From Branchiostoma floridae (Eukaryota > Chordata > Leptocardii > Amphioxiformes > Branchiostomatidae), in contig NC_049990.1 in assembly GCF_000003815.2 (NCBI RefSeq), positions 19,853,241-19,917,240 of the forward strand: a DNA stretch of 64,000 bases, given 5' to 3'. A model generated the notes under the pieces. It ran no database searches and was not told the origin of the DNA. It worked only from the letters and a program-made list of their open reading frames with translations. Made by a program: the position numbers and the translations under genes. Shown here in pieces: positions 43,801-55,114 of this stretch; position 1 is the first letter of the stretch, and the number at the start of each line of letters is the position of its first letter.

Positions 43801-45341
43801 ATGTTTCCTTCTCTATCAAAATGGCAAACTCCAGGTCAGAGTACGGTGTTACCAGACCTGTGGCTTGCGAACCCAAGCCTATCATGGCGTACTTACAGGG
43901 AGGGGGACCCATTACCTCCATGCATTCATCTATAAGGCCAACTATAAACGTTCTTCGCTGATGTAGTATTGTCTTAAACAATGCCCTGATTGCTTCCACT
44001 CTCCTCTTCTCCATTTCTATGATATTTGGGTCGTCATCATCAAGGCAGTAAGGATCGGCCTGTTGTTCAATCTCTTCTATCTCTTTTGCTACTTCCTGTC
44101 TGTCATCCTTCAACATCGTTTTATGTTTGTCTATATCATCAATGTTTACAGTTTCTGTGACACCCAGGACGTGTTTAACGAATGATTGGGTTATTTCCTG
44201 GATTGTTTGTTTTATGTCCCCTTGGTCTTCTGTTTTGGATCTAACCAGTGCTGCGTTACAGAGCGCTGCTGCCTTGGTGAAGTCATCACCGTCGTTTGAC
44301 AGCATTCCTCCCTTCAGGTAGACATCACTTAACTTTCGTAGTGGCTCCACCTCTTTGTTTGACTCTGTATGAAATACAAATATCATATTATCGACAATAA
44401 TACTTCTCGATAACCGTAAGTACAGAAATAATTTTTGTACATCATTGTGACGTCATTGATATAATAGATAGTAATAAGATGAAAATTTACAAATGGGTGC
44501 AAACTATCAAAATTTTTAGTTGATGAGCTTATCAACGGAAAGAAAAACATTTATTTATGCATAAGTAAAAGATGCTTAACAGCAAAATCTGTAAATACTT
44601 TATACACAGGACCAAATACTTTTAACATGCAAAATACTTTTAACATGCCAAAATCGATTTATGACACCTGTCAACCTTATTTGATCAATATACATACATT
44701 TGCTATTAAAAGATAATGAAGTAGCAATTCAGAACTAAGATAATGCATACATATATGAAAAATCATATATGTTCTTTATCTATCTATCGTATTATTAAAA
44801 ATCATTCTCGGTAACCCTACAGAAATTTTTCTTGACAACTAGATATATATTAAAATAAAAAACCGTTAAGTACCACTCACTATTTAGCGTATAGATTAGC
44901 ATGCATTTACATATCTTTGCATGCAGAAATAAGTTTGTATGGATTCACCTGGTCATCCATGTATTCTACTCTCATTGAAACAGGCTACGATCTCCTTTAA
45001 AAAGTGATAAGATTTTTCACAAGTAGGACTTCTAATTGTCGCCTTGGTGCATTTTTCCTTGTTACCACCTTGTTGCCTCCTATTACCACATATAGGGAGA
45101 ACGAAACCCATGTTATTCTATTTGGCAACGTGATAGGGATGATATCTCTGTCACAAATCCCCCTTGCAAAAAAGTACCATTGATGCCGTATTACAAACCG
45201 TTACGTGGTTACTCACCTTTCCCATGAACAGACTTTAGCGCAGCTGCAAAGATCTGTTCTGCCGTGTCCAAGTCTCCTGACTGCAGGGCTCTGCAACCCT
45301 CCTTAAGGTGTTTGGTGCACGTGCTGTTGAAATGATGACAT
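40886..45341 (-). CDS. gene C: nucleotidyltransferase-like / TPR protein with 18-aa-repeat leader
   Basis: Exon 2 (44364-40886, acceptor TTTCATACAG) is one open frame of about 1159 codons. The N-terminal helical region (about 1-150) is followed by a nucleotidyltransferase-like domain with [20 protein letters not shown] (about residues 160-185), matching hG[GS]...Dh[DE]h as in GlnD/DUF294 proteins; a conserved region ([36 protein letters not shown]) comes next. From about residue 540 there are 14 TPRs of 44 aa, kinesin-light-chain-like. Exon 1 (45341-45217, donor AAAG|GTGAGT) has only one 18-aa repeat plus ALKSVHGK, and its ATG is out of frame by one base relative to gene A, so the true start is uncertain. 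The intron is 852 nt. Role unknown; a cytosolic sensor or scaffold is a guess. Confidence 0.75.
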
Positions 45342-45423
45342 GGCACACAGTTCAAATTCTCAAGTATTCCATCATAAAGGCTAGGTCACAATTTGGGGAA
45401 AGGGGCTCTGCTTTGCAGTTCAC

Positions 45424-46240
45424 GGGCTGTATTTTGGCGCTTTCGGACGTGACCCCTGCGTGGCCCTGCGTGGCCCGGCGGGTTATCCTGCGGCTCCTGG
45501 TATAGACTTTTGTACGGCTGGCCCTGAGTTCATTTTAACTCTTAATTAAAACCTACCCGGGGCTCGATAACAAGTGGACGCAGTTACCTACCCTTGGGGC
45601 ATACCAATATAGGTACCCCGATATCTGGTAGTCCACCGGTATCCCCTATTGGATATGGTGCATTTTTGACCGTACCTTTATTGGTGTTTATCAGGAATAA
45701 AGTTGTACTGATACAACTGCGCATAGCAAAGTAAATGGAAGTTATTTCAAAGGAATATGCAAATATGTTTAGTCACTATCAATGTTACATGTTGTATTTA
45801 CGCCAACTAAATGGTGCCCTACAATGCATATTGCGTCTTTTCCTTCCTATAGTAGTAAAGAAGTACCAAAAAATAACGGTCTGTATTTTGGCACTTTCGG
45901 GCGTGACCCCTGCGTGACCCTGTGGGTTGCCCTGCGGCTCCTGGGATATTTTCTTTTGTACGGCTGGCCCCGGGTTCATTTCAACTTCGAGCTTCGTGGT
46001 TAATTAACAATGATATAAAAATCAACCTGGGGCCCGGTATCACGTAGACGCCGTAACCTACCTGTGGAGCATCCCTGCATCCTCTATCGGATTTGGTGCA
46101 TTTGTGACCGCGCTTTTATTGGTGTTTATCAGGAATTAGCCTGACGTGTGCTGATCCAACTGCGTATAAAGATTAGATCACCAAACAAAGTTATTTCAGA
46201 GGAAATACCGTTTGCTATGTTTAGTTAATGTTTACGTTAT
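45424..46240. repeat. tandem pair of ~300-bp repeats, ~458-bp spacing
   Basis: The block CTGTATTTTGGCxCTTTCGG ... TGCGGCTCCTGG ... TTTATTGGTGTTTATCAGGAA at 45424-45730 recurs at 45882-46190. No coding potential that I can support; upstream of gene C, possibly an unidentified transposon. Confidence 0.65.
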
Positions 46241-46584
46241 TTTGATTTTTCAAAGTATATTGTTGACTGAAAAGTCTTTTCTTTTCTTCAGTAAAGAAAT
46301 ACAAATATTAAAATTGTCACCAACATGTCAATGTCTTCGCCTTTGTCACCGATGGTAATGGGTCCAGCTTTGCTCTCGTCATTGGTCAGGGAACTCCTGC
46401 CTTTTCCCGTTGCTGTAAGTATATGGCTCATGTTAATACAAGATTTTAAAGTACTCAATCAATACTCTACCTGCCAATTGTATCCGAGTGACTTTTCTAC
46501 TTTGGCACGCATCTCCAATCAACGTTGTCAACCATGATTTTTCTAGAATAGCGCTACAATAAACAAAAATGATCAACTTCTACG

Positions 46585-47440
46585 ACCTCATACCTTTGCC
46601 AAAATATACCAACCTTTTCGAGTAAATTATTATTGATATTTACCAATGATTATGCAATTCCTCTTTTGCATAAATGTTGATCACCTTACCTACCCCCCAA
46701 AAAGGTGTTGAAAGTATAAAAGCCTTACTTTAGCAAATTAGCAAAGAGGCTATTTGAGTATTTCCACATAAATTATGTGAATGAGTCACTGATTTGCATG
46801 ATTTATGTCTAATAACGTTCATTTTCACTTTGATAGTATGAAATTCCCATCATTTACCAAAATATAGTATTTTCTAATTGATCATGCAAATGGTGTTTTC
46901 ATTCGTATGATTAATACATCTCGACATTTCTCTTCCTCAGTTACATTTGTACCATGTTTGAGAGTCTTATAATGGACTGCAGTAGATTTATATGTTTTCC
47001 TCATTATGTAAATTAACTGTTGATTTGCATAAATAGTATCTCATTGTGTAAGTCAGCACTCAGACTATCAATATACCAGACATGGCGATGGTCCTACACG
47101 TCAACGTGTTCTTGAGGTATCATTGTCCAAAGGTTAAAACAAAATCGCCCCCTGCAATTAAGAAAGACTCGGGGGGGGGGGGAACTTACAGCACATACTC
47201 TGTGCAACAATCGAGCACTCAAAAATCATGCCCATAGCATGTCCAAATCACGAAATATTTAAACCGGAAGTCCCCTGCAATACCTTAACAGGTCGCTGGG
47301 TGCCAAAAAATCTCTTTATTTCTAGGTGCCATCAAGACCTAGGCGAAATATCAATACATATGCCAAATATCAGTAACATTTATTCAGACCTTGTCGAGTT
47401 ATGCTGTTCAACCACACACAAACACTACTATATAAATATA
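46585..47440. repeat. divergent copy of the AC-tailed ~1-kb repeat
   Basis: Shares the order CTACGACCTCATACCT, TATGCAAAT-rich blocks, CCCATAGCATGTCCAAATCACG, AAACCGGAAGT and a terminal CACACACAAACAC with the pair at 17119-19200, but is much diverged. Confidence 0.6.
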
Positions 47441-47943
47441 TTAACATCATTGGCGAAACTAATAATTACATGTATTATTCTAAACGTTACATTGTAAAAC
47501 ACATATGTGAAATACAGATGAGTGTGCCTACATCTGTATCGGAAAGGTGCTAGCGTCTCCGCCCCTGGGGCGTAGTCAAAAAGTGTGTTGTGTAAGGAGG
47601 TCGATAACACATGAACTTTGCTCTCTCGTCTGTTTGTCCCTTAGTCTACCTATTTTACCGTTGGGACACAACATGAGATCTACTAACAAGTTTTCTCCTC
47701 CCTTCTCGGTGTTCTGTTTTTTCTTAGTGTTTTACTTAGTATCATGCACGTCCATTCTATGTACTTTGGTAAGGACGCCTTGATACATTTGGATAAAAGA
47801 ACCACGTATATTGCACGTATATCGTGAACTGTGCTGTATGTTTGTTTAACCGATTCAGATCACTCTGAGTCATACCGTTTCCTCACTAACTCACAAACAG
47901 GCCCGGAAAACCCAACAAACGTGAAAACACACCGACCTGGCTT

Positions 47944-47968
47944 GGAATTCCTTTGCCCCATGACGTGG
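47944..47968. promoter_or_regulatory. degenerate copy of the kappa-B / TGACGTGG block, unit 3a
   Basis: GGAATTCCTT (47944-47953) and TGACGTGG (47961-47968). The E-box is lost and the kappa-B-like site is weakened. Confidence 0.4.
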
Positions 47969-47999
47969 CTGTTTCAGACTTCTGGCTAGACTGTACAGA

Positions 48000-49130
48000 T
48001 CAACCTGAATAATGATAAAACAAAAGAAAACAAAAACTTGCTAGGCAAGAATACAAAATTGTCAATTGTCATATAGCCAACTGTCATATCGGTTTGTTCC
48101 CATAAAGGAAAAATTAGGTCGAAAATGCACGTACCAGTTGTACCTACCCGAAGGTTTGGAACTACCTTGCTCAATCTCCATGCTCAATGTACCACCCCCC
48201 CTCCACCCCTGCCATGTTTACAAACACCTGTTCATTAATCTTTAAAAAAAGCTCTACAACCTTCGCCTTCAGCAACCTGCTGTAGTGAATAAATGCTATA
48301 TTTTTTACATTGACAATTTAACAGTATCTATTAGGTTAGAAACAACTGTTCAAATATTGCTTTATTTTTGAATGCATTGAAGATTGCTAAGGTACAACGT
48401 TACTCCCACTTACCTGTTTAGACTTGTTAGGGCTGTGTTGTAATGCTAACAATTAAGAATTTATGTCTGGTTATTGTGAAATCCGTCTTTTGTCTTGAGA
48501 TTGGGAGGTTACACTGAACGAGCCCGAAAACATCGTCATGAGAAACATTGGAAACCCCCACTTCGAATTCTGGCCGCACCTGTTTGTATCGCGAGTCATT
48601 ATAACAGGTAAACTTTGGCATCAATGCTAATAGCGTAACCTAAATGGATCTACGTGAAGTGTAGAAAAGGACAAGCACAAACATACTGAACAAAGCGTGT
48701 TAGTGTTTTAAAAGCCATTATGCCACCCAGCATCAATTCGCAACGTACAAGATATCTAACGTTACATCGTTGTGCTAAAAAAAACATGTACATAAACATT
48801 TTGAAGGTCAATGGTCTTTTTGTCGTACCACAGCCAGTTGTTTACACCTATGTAACGGGATGAACAACTACAACAACAATGACACCTTTCCACACTTACG
48901 TTGGTGAATACAATATTCTGTGTGGACAGGTGACTAAAGAAGACTGAATTTGTACTCTACAAAACAACAGCACCTGCCAAATGTATCAGAGCGATCCAAG
49001 CAAAGCATCACCTACTGTTTATCTCAAGTTCTGCTACATTAAACATATATAATCAATTACATGTATTATACTTAACGTTGTAGAATAAATACGGCCGTGC
49101 TATTAGATGACAAACAAGTCCTCAAACCCA
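48000..49130. other. duplicated intergenic block, unit 3
   Basis: No gene. The region from about 47880 to 48850 and the region from about 49100 to 50240 both correspond to the same single interval of unit 2 (about 32500-33640), so the intergenic part of unit 3 is itself duplicated. Confidence 0.6.
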
Positions 49131-49134
49131 ACGT

Positions 49135-49191
49135 CACGTGGTGCAAAGTTACCGACCTGTCATGGAATTCCCCTGTCCGGAGATGACGTGG
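49135..49191. promoter_or_regulatory. E-box / kappa-B / TGACGTGG composite, unit 3b
   Basis: CACGTG (49135-49140), GGAATTCCCC (49164-49173) and TGACGTGG (49184-49191); matches units 1 and 2 almost base for base. Confidence 0.5.
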
Positions 49192-51156
49192 CAGTTTCGT
49201 ACGTATGGTTAGACTATGCAGATAAAGAAAAAAAATACGCTTAAGAAATGCTAGGTAAGGATATACAATTGTAATAAATTATCCCCTCAGTCTGACATAA
49301 CGGAGACATTTAGGTCGAAAATATACCTGCCAGTTGTACCTGTGACCAAGAGCCCCCCTCCCCCAGCACATACACCTACCATTTTTACGAACGAATACTT
49401 GTGTATAAGTCTTCAGACAAAAGCTCTACAACTTTGGCCTTTACATCTAACAGTAAACTACTGTCGTGAAAAGAAATTGTGATTTTTTTACAGCGATGAC
49501 AGTATCTGTTAGGTTGGAAACAACAGTTCAAATGTTCTAGTTGCATACATTTACTTATGTAATCAAGGATCCTTAAAGTACAAAGTAAATTACTCACCTC
49601 TTCTGTCTCGTTAGGTCTGTGTTGTCCTGAATACTCTTTGAAATTAAGAATTGAGACCTGATTATTGTGAAATGCGTCTTTAATCTTCGAACTGGGGGGT
49701 TTAACTGACCGCAGAGCCCGAAAACATCATGGAAAGTCCCCACTTCTGACCGCACCTGTTTGTGCCGCTAGTCATTACTAAATGAACTTTGGTATCAACG
49801 CAAAGGCAAACAATGGACTATCACACTGTGGAGTTAGCTAGAGGGATATACGTGTAGTGTAAAAAAAGTACAAGCACAAAATTACAGGAACAAAACCCGC
49901 TAGTGTCCCAAAAGCCATAGCACCCGCTATCATTTAACAATGCACGAAATATCTACGTGGTTGTGCCGAGAAAACCCTGTAAATTAACATGTTGTAGTTC
50001 AAAGGTTTTTATATTAAACCACAGGGGGTTGTTTACATCTGTGTAACGGTGACTCGGCGTGCGCCGTATCTTAAACAATAACATACGCTACGTGATCTGT
50101 GGAAGAAGGAAGTAGAACTGTAAGTTCGATGCTGAATCTTCTGCTTCGTCATAGCCCATATTATAGCGCTCATGGCGTTTCCCAGCCATACCATATGGAC
50201 CCCCGACTACCGGGGTTTTGTCAAAAATTAGACCTTGCTTCAAACAATCTTCCATGACGTAATACCCAGGGCTCGTTCTCATTTAAATGTCGAAATGCTG
50301 TCGCCTGACTTTACGCCTTGATATGGAGCAAATTATAGACAACATCACTGGTTCCTTCATTTTTCCACAATCCCTGTAATGTTTTACAAAAGATGCACCA
50401 CAACATTCGTATTGGTTCATGGCTTAAAAGATTATTATAGCCACGGGTGGGATTTCACACCCTAAAAAATGGCTGTCGCCTGAGAAGAAACGAAGAATTC
50501 AAATAGTAGCCAAAAATTTAACAATTCAGTTCCCAGAATGATTGTTCGGCAGGTGAAATCAGCTACCCAGGCCCTCTGTCCGATCACGTCAGATCGCTAC
50601 TATCACTGATCTTGGAGGCTGTGTGAGGTGGTTTATACCTGTCGCCAGATTCTGTAACAAACGTTACAACCACTAGTACGATGGTTGCCACGGTTATATT
50701 ATGCACGTATAAGACTAGAAATGGCCGTTTTTGTGACGCTGTACAGTTTTTCTGGCTTTCTAAAGAAACAAGAAAGGGTTGTTGACTGTCATTTGTATCC
50801 CACCTTGCTTAACAAAATGTTGTACAGAAATGACTGTAACAAACGTTTTTTTTTTTTTTTTTTTTTTTTATTAAAAACAACAACAACAACAGTACATTTG
50901 TCAACAACTAAGACAAGATTTTGTACAGTTGAGTACCATTGCACATGGAGGGATAACTTATACTGTTGTGTCTGGACGAATTACATGCAGTACATGGGTA
51001 ATGGAACAGTTAGAAGAGACAAATACATGTAGTACATCTGGGGAACCTTAAGGAATATGACTTATTGTACAGTCTGATATTACACTATGATCAAAAATGG
51101 AGAAGTCTAACAGTAGGTGCAGTTCATGCCAAACTATCAATAGAAAATGTGTACAA

Positions 51157-54100
51157 TCAATCTACATTGGCTGTCAGTCTATGATGGAATATCCGTTCTT
51201 CGAAGTCCTTTTCAAAGACATTAAAGAGGCTAGTAATGCACAGGTGTGGGTCTTTTCTAAGCCAGATCCAAGTTTTAAAGATTGTCCATTTAGCCACAGT
51301 AACAGTAAAGGTTCTATTTTTCTGGTCTTTAGCAGTTATCAAATGATCAATTTTTCCAAATAAAATCTCCTGCAAAGTAATTTTTATGTTGGGCAAGGGT
51401 ACAAATGTGTTAACTAATTCCCAGAAATTACACAGTCTTTCACATTTAAAGAACATATGCTCATAATCTTCTATGCTTCCACTGCTACATAGTGTACATG
51501 TTGCATCATATATGTGTCCCGTTTCATCTTTGATACCCCATTTGTGCAGATTGTGTGCACATGGTAATATTCGGTGTAATAGTTTGTAGTTTAACTCTGC
51601 TAACTTAGTGTCTATACAGGTCTGTGTGCTTAACCATCTCCAGATATTTTCCCAAGCCAGGGTTTCAGTAGGAAATATGGATTGCCATTTTTTACAGCAT
51701 GTTGGTTCCTTGGCCTGTGCCTGCACTAATGCATTATAAAACAATTTGCAGGTGTTCTTGCTTTTGATTTGTTTTGTTGTTTTACCATCAAATATACATG
51801 GGGTAAGGGTGTTAAGCTCTAATCTTTGATAAGGAATTGGGCCTCTATGGTTTCTTATTGCATTCTTCCATGTAAGAGGTATAGCTTGAAACAGAGTTAT
51901 ATATTCAATAATACCATTAGGTCTTGTGTTTAGGTTAAGCTGAGGGTAGTGATCTAGAGACATGAACCTGTCTAAGGGGAAAATGTCTTTTACGAATATT
52001 ATGTCATTTTTTATCCAGGTTGGGAAGAAAATTGTTTTACCTTGTGACCTTATATATTTGTTGCACCATATAGTTTCACCCATTATTTCACTTACACTAG
52101 AGGGTTTGTTCTTACCTCCTCCACCAGCAGAGTGGAAGGATGATATTACCTGTTTATAAAATGTGGGGAATTTACTAATGTCAGGACCATCTTTATCAGA
52201 AGTAAAGTTCATATGCAATAGCAAATTGTCTTGACCAAGGGAGTTTATAAATGTTAACGCAATAACTTTCCATCTTGCGTTGTCATTTGTCACTAATCTT
52301 GGTATCCAGGATGCAAGTAGGGCTTGTCTTTGGAGATCTAAGTTTGTCAGGCCTAATCCTCCCTGCTCAATAGGTTGGCTAACAACATCTCTTTTAATCT
52401 TATCTTTTTTACCATTCCACAGGAAAGTAAATATTTCTTTCTTTACAATGTTTATCACCCAAGGTGGGGTAAGAATCATAGACATGTTATAGATTATTTG
52501 TGAAAGGGCAAGGGATTTTAAGACAGTAACTTTTCCATATAGAGTCAGGTTTCTACCTTTCCAGATTTGAAGTGTGGTTTTCAGTCTTTCTATCTTTTTC
52601 TCCCAGTTTAGCAGTTCACATTCATGGTGTAGGGATGAGTTACAGAAGTATATACCTAGGGATTTTATAGGTGTCTTTGGCCAAGATATACCCAAGGGGG
52701 TGTCTTGTCTGTCAACATAGGATCCAATCCATAAACCTTCACATTTTTTAACATTTAGATTTAGGCTTGAAACACTACAGAAATCTTGAATAAGTTTGAA
52801 GGCATTTTCCATTGATGTAAGGTCAGATACAAACAAGGTGGTATCATCAGCTACCTGTGAGATTTTAATGTCAACAGTTTCATTAGAATGGGTTTTAACT
52901 TTAATTCCTTCCACGTCTTGTGCCTGTCTGATCTTTACAGCCATAATCTCTACTGTGAGGATGAATAAAAGAGCAGATATGGGACAGCCTTGGCGTATGC
53001 CTTTCTTTAAGGGAAAGAAGTCAGATAACCATCCTCTATTACTGATGGTGCTACTAATGTCATTATACATGCATTTTATTGCACTGATAAACGAGGGGCC
53101 AAAGTTAAATTTTTCTAGAACCTTCCACATAAATTTTCTATTCAAAGTGTCAAAAGCTTTAGTGAAATCCAGGAATATTACTGCTCCAGGGATATTTTGG
53201 GTTTTAGCATATTCAATAACATCATTAATTAGTCTTACATTTTGTCCAATGAATCTACCCTTGATATAAGCTGTTTGGTCATTATTAATCAACTTGTGTA
53301 AAACTTTCTTAAGTCTGTTGGCAAGAACAAAGGCAAATATTTTATATTCAGTGTTGAGAAGGCTAATTGGTCTCCAATTGTCTAGGTTGTGGCGTTCATT
53401 TTTTTTGTGTATTAACCTTAGCATTGCACGTCTTTGCAAAACAGACATTTTACCTTCTATCAATGTTTCCTGAATAGAATTATAAACTAGGTCTCCTATA
53501 TAGGGCCAAAACATCTTTAAAAATTCTGAGGGAATGCCATTAAGGCCAGGGCTTTTGTTTTCTTTCATAGAGATAAGGGCATCCTTACATTCATCTTTAG
53601 TAATTGGTTTATCTAAGAATTCTCTGTCAGTTTGGCTCAAGATATTTTCTAACTGTACACTTTCTAAGTACTGATCTATGTCTATATCACTTATATTGTC
53701 TTCCTGGTATAGTTGTTCATAGTATTCCTTACATTCACTAAGAATATCTGAGTCTCTACTAATCTCTCTCCCATCAATGGATAACAAGTTAATATCCTTG
53801 TCACTTCCTCTTTTCTTTTCCAAGTTTAAGAAGTACTTAGTAGGTTTTTCTCCCTCTTCTCTCCATTTGGCTCTAGCTCTTACATATGCTCCATGTGATT
53901 TTTTCATATAAAGGTCTTCTAATCTAGATTGTGCTTGCTTGTAGCTAAGTACTAGTATATGGTCATTAGTGGGATTACTATCTATTTCACTTTGAAGGGA
54001 AGACAGTTTTTTCTCTAACCTCTCTATCTGTTCTCTGCTTTCTCTGGCTTTCTTGGCTCCATATTGTTTTGAAAACTCAGTTACTTTAATCATACATAAA

Positions 54101-55053
54101 TCTAGTTTATCTCTATTTGATGTAGTGGTCTTATTACTCTCTTGTTGAATTAAGTTACAGATTTTCTCAAAGTATTCTTTGTCTCTTAATAAATCTACAT
54201 TTAGTTTAAAAGTTCCAGGGCCTCTGGCACAGTTATGGAATTTGAGTTTTAGAAATATAGCCTGGTGGTCAGTAAGTATTGCAGGTCTTATATCACATTT
54301 GCCAATTTTTCCTACAAGGGTCTTGTGAATTAGCCAAAAGTCTAGTCTACAGGCTACATTTTTTGTAAGATTACGCCAAGTAAACTGTCGGGTGGTGGGG
54401 TTAACTAACCTATAGGCATCACATATTTCTAATCTAGAACATAGCTTTTTCACAACTTTAGCAGACCTTCCTGCAGTATCTAGTCTACCTCCCTTTTTAT
54501 CAAATTCAGGATTCAATACACAATTTATATCTCCACCACAAATTAGGTTAGTAGGGTCTAAACTACTTAACCAATCTGACAGTTTCATAATAAAGGTATT
54601 TCTTTCTTTAACTCTATTTGGGGCATAAATGTTAACTAAGCAAAACTCTGTATCATCAATGGTGCATTTCAGTAGAAGGGTTCTTCCATTATTGTCTAGG
54701 TACTTACAGTCTACTAACATAAAATTGGCTGAAGGCTTAATCAATATTGCTACCCCCCTGCTACAATTAGATCCGAAGGCTTGAAAACAAGGGCCTTGCC
54801 ATTCTCTAGATAAAACATCTCTTGTCTCTGCAGTGAAATGCGTTTCTTGAAGGAAAACTATGTCAGCCTTTTGGTTTTTTACATATGATAATAATGACCT
54901 TCTTTTGTTTTTTTCAAGCAGTCCGCGGACATTTAGTGATAGTAAAGATATATCGTTGGAACTAATATCAGAATTCTGTACCTTTTGTTGTTGTTTATGT
55001 GCAGTGCACTTTGGCCTAACGTCGTCACGGCCGTTCATAAAGTCCATAGCCAT
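51157..55053 (-). CDS. LINE ORF2: APE endonuclease and reverse transcriptase
   Basis: 1298 aa. An N-terminal APE-type endonuclease (SLNVRGLLEKNKR, VFLQETHF, GDINCVLNPEFDKKGG, RLDFWLIHKTL, LTDHQAIFL) is followed by a coiled region and a reverse transcriptase: WRPISLLNTEYKIFAFVLANR, FLDFTKAFDTLNRKFMW, KKGIRQGCPISALLF and a QVADDTTLFV motif holding the catalytic ADD. The C-terminal CTLCSSGSIEDYEHMFFKC is the Cys/His-rich finger. The GGDINCVLNP endonuclease wording and this finger point to the Tx1 branch of L1-like elements. It mediates nicking and target-primed reverse transcription. Starts at ATG 55053, 61 nt past the ORF1 stop. Confidence 0.92.
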   Translation of the reverse strand: MAMDFMNGRDDVRPKCTAHKQQQKVQNSDISSNDISLLSLNVRGLLEKNKRRSLLSYVKNQKADIVFLQETHFTAETRDVLSREWQGPCFQAFGSNCSRGVAILIKPSANFMLVDCKYLDNNGRTLLLKCTIDDTEFCLVNIYAPNRVKERNTFIMKLSDWLSSLDPTNLICGGDINCVLNPEFDKKGGRLDTAGRSAKVVKKLCSRLEICDAYRLVNPTTRQFTWRNLTKNVACRLDFWLIHKTLVGKIGKCDIRPAILTDHQAIFLKLKFHNCARGPGTFKLNVDLLRDKEYFEKICNLIQQESNKTTTSNRDKLDLCMIKVTEFSKQYGAKKARESREQIERLEKKLSSLQSEIDSNPTNDHILVLSYKQAQSRLEDLYMKKSHGAYVRARAKWREEGEKPTKYFLNLEKKRGSDKDINLLSIDGREISRDSDILSECKEYYEQLYQEDNISDIDIDQYLESVQLENILSQTDREFLDKPITKDECKDALISMKENKSPGLNGIPSEFLKMFWPYIGDLVYNSIQETLIEGKMSVLQRRAMLRLIHKKNERHNLDNWRPISLLNTEYKIFAFVLANRLKKVLHKLINNDQTAYIKGRFIGQNVRLINDVIEYAKTQNIPGAVIFLDFTKAFDTLNRKFMWKVLEKFNFGPSFISAIKCMYNDISSTISNRGWLSDFFPLKKGIRQGCPISALLFILTVEIMAVKIRQAQDVEGIKVKTHSNETVDIKISQVADDTTLFVSDLTSMENAFKLIQDFCSVSSLNLNVKKCEGLWIGSYVDRQDTPLGISWPKTPIKSLGIYFCNSSLHHECELLNWEKKIERLKTTLQIWKGRNLTLYGKVTVLKSLALSQIIYNMSMILTPPWVINIVKKEIFTFLWNGKKDKIKRDVVSQPIEQGGLGLTNLDLQRQALLASWIPRLVTNDNARWKVIALTFINSLGQDNLLLHMNFTSDKDGPDISKFPTFYKQVISSFHSAGGGGKNKPSSVSEIMGETIWCNKYIRSQGKTIFFPTWIKNDIIFVKDIFPLDRFMSLDHYPQLNLNTRPNGIIEYITLFQAIPLTWKNAIRNHRGPIPYQRLELNTLTPCIFDGKTTKQIKSKNTCKLFYNALVQAQAKEPTCCKKWQSIFPTETLAWENIWRWLSTQTCIDTKLAELNYKLLHRILPCAHNLHKWGIKDETGHIYDATCTLCSSGSIEDYEHMFFKCERLCNFWELVNTFVPLPNIKITLQEILFGKIDHLITAKDQKNRTFTVTVAKWTIFKTWIWLRKDPHLCITSLFNVFEKDFEERIFHHRLTANVD

Positions 55054-55114
55054 AAGTCCGGTAACCGAGCGAGTTTGTCAACATTGGGGTCAGTTCGTGG
55101 AATTTCCGGAATGC

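Noticed and set aside
46325-46537. 70-aa plus-strand ORF after a TTCTTCAG acceptor-like site
   Set aside because: No homologue in the other units and no second exon.
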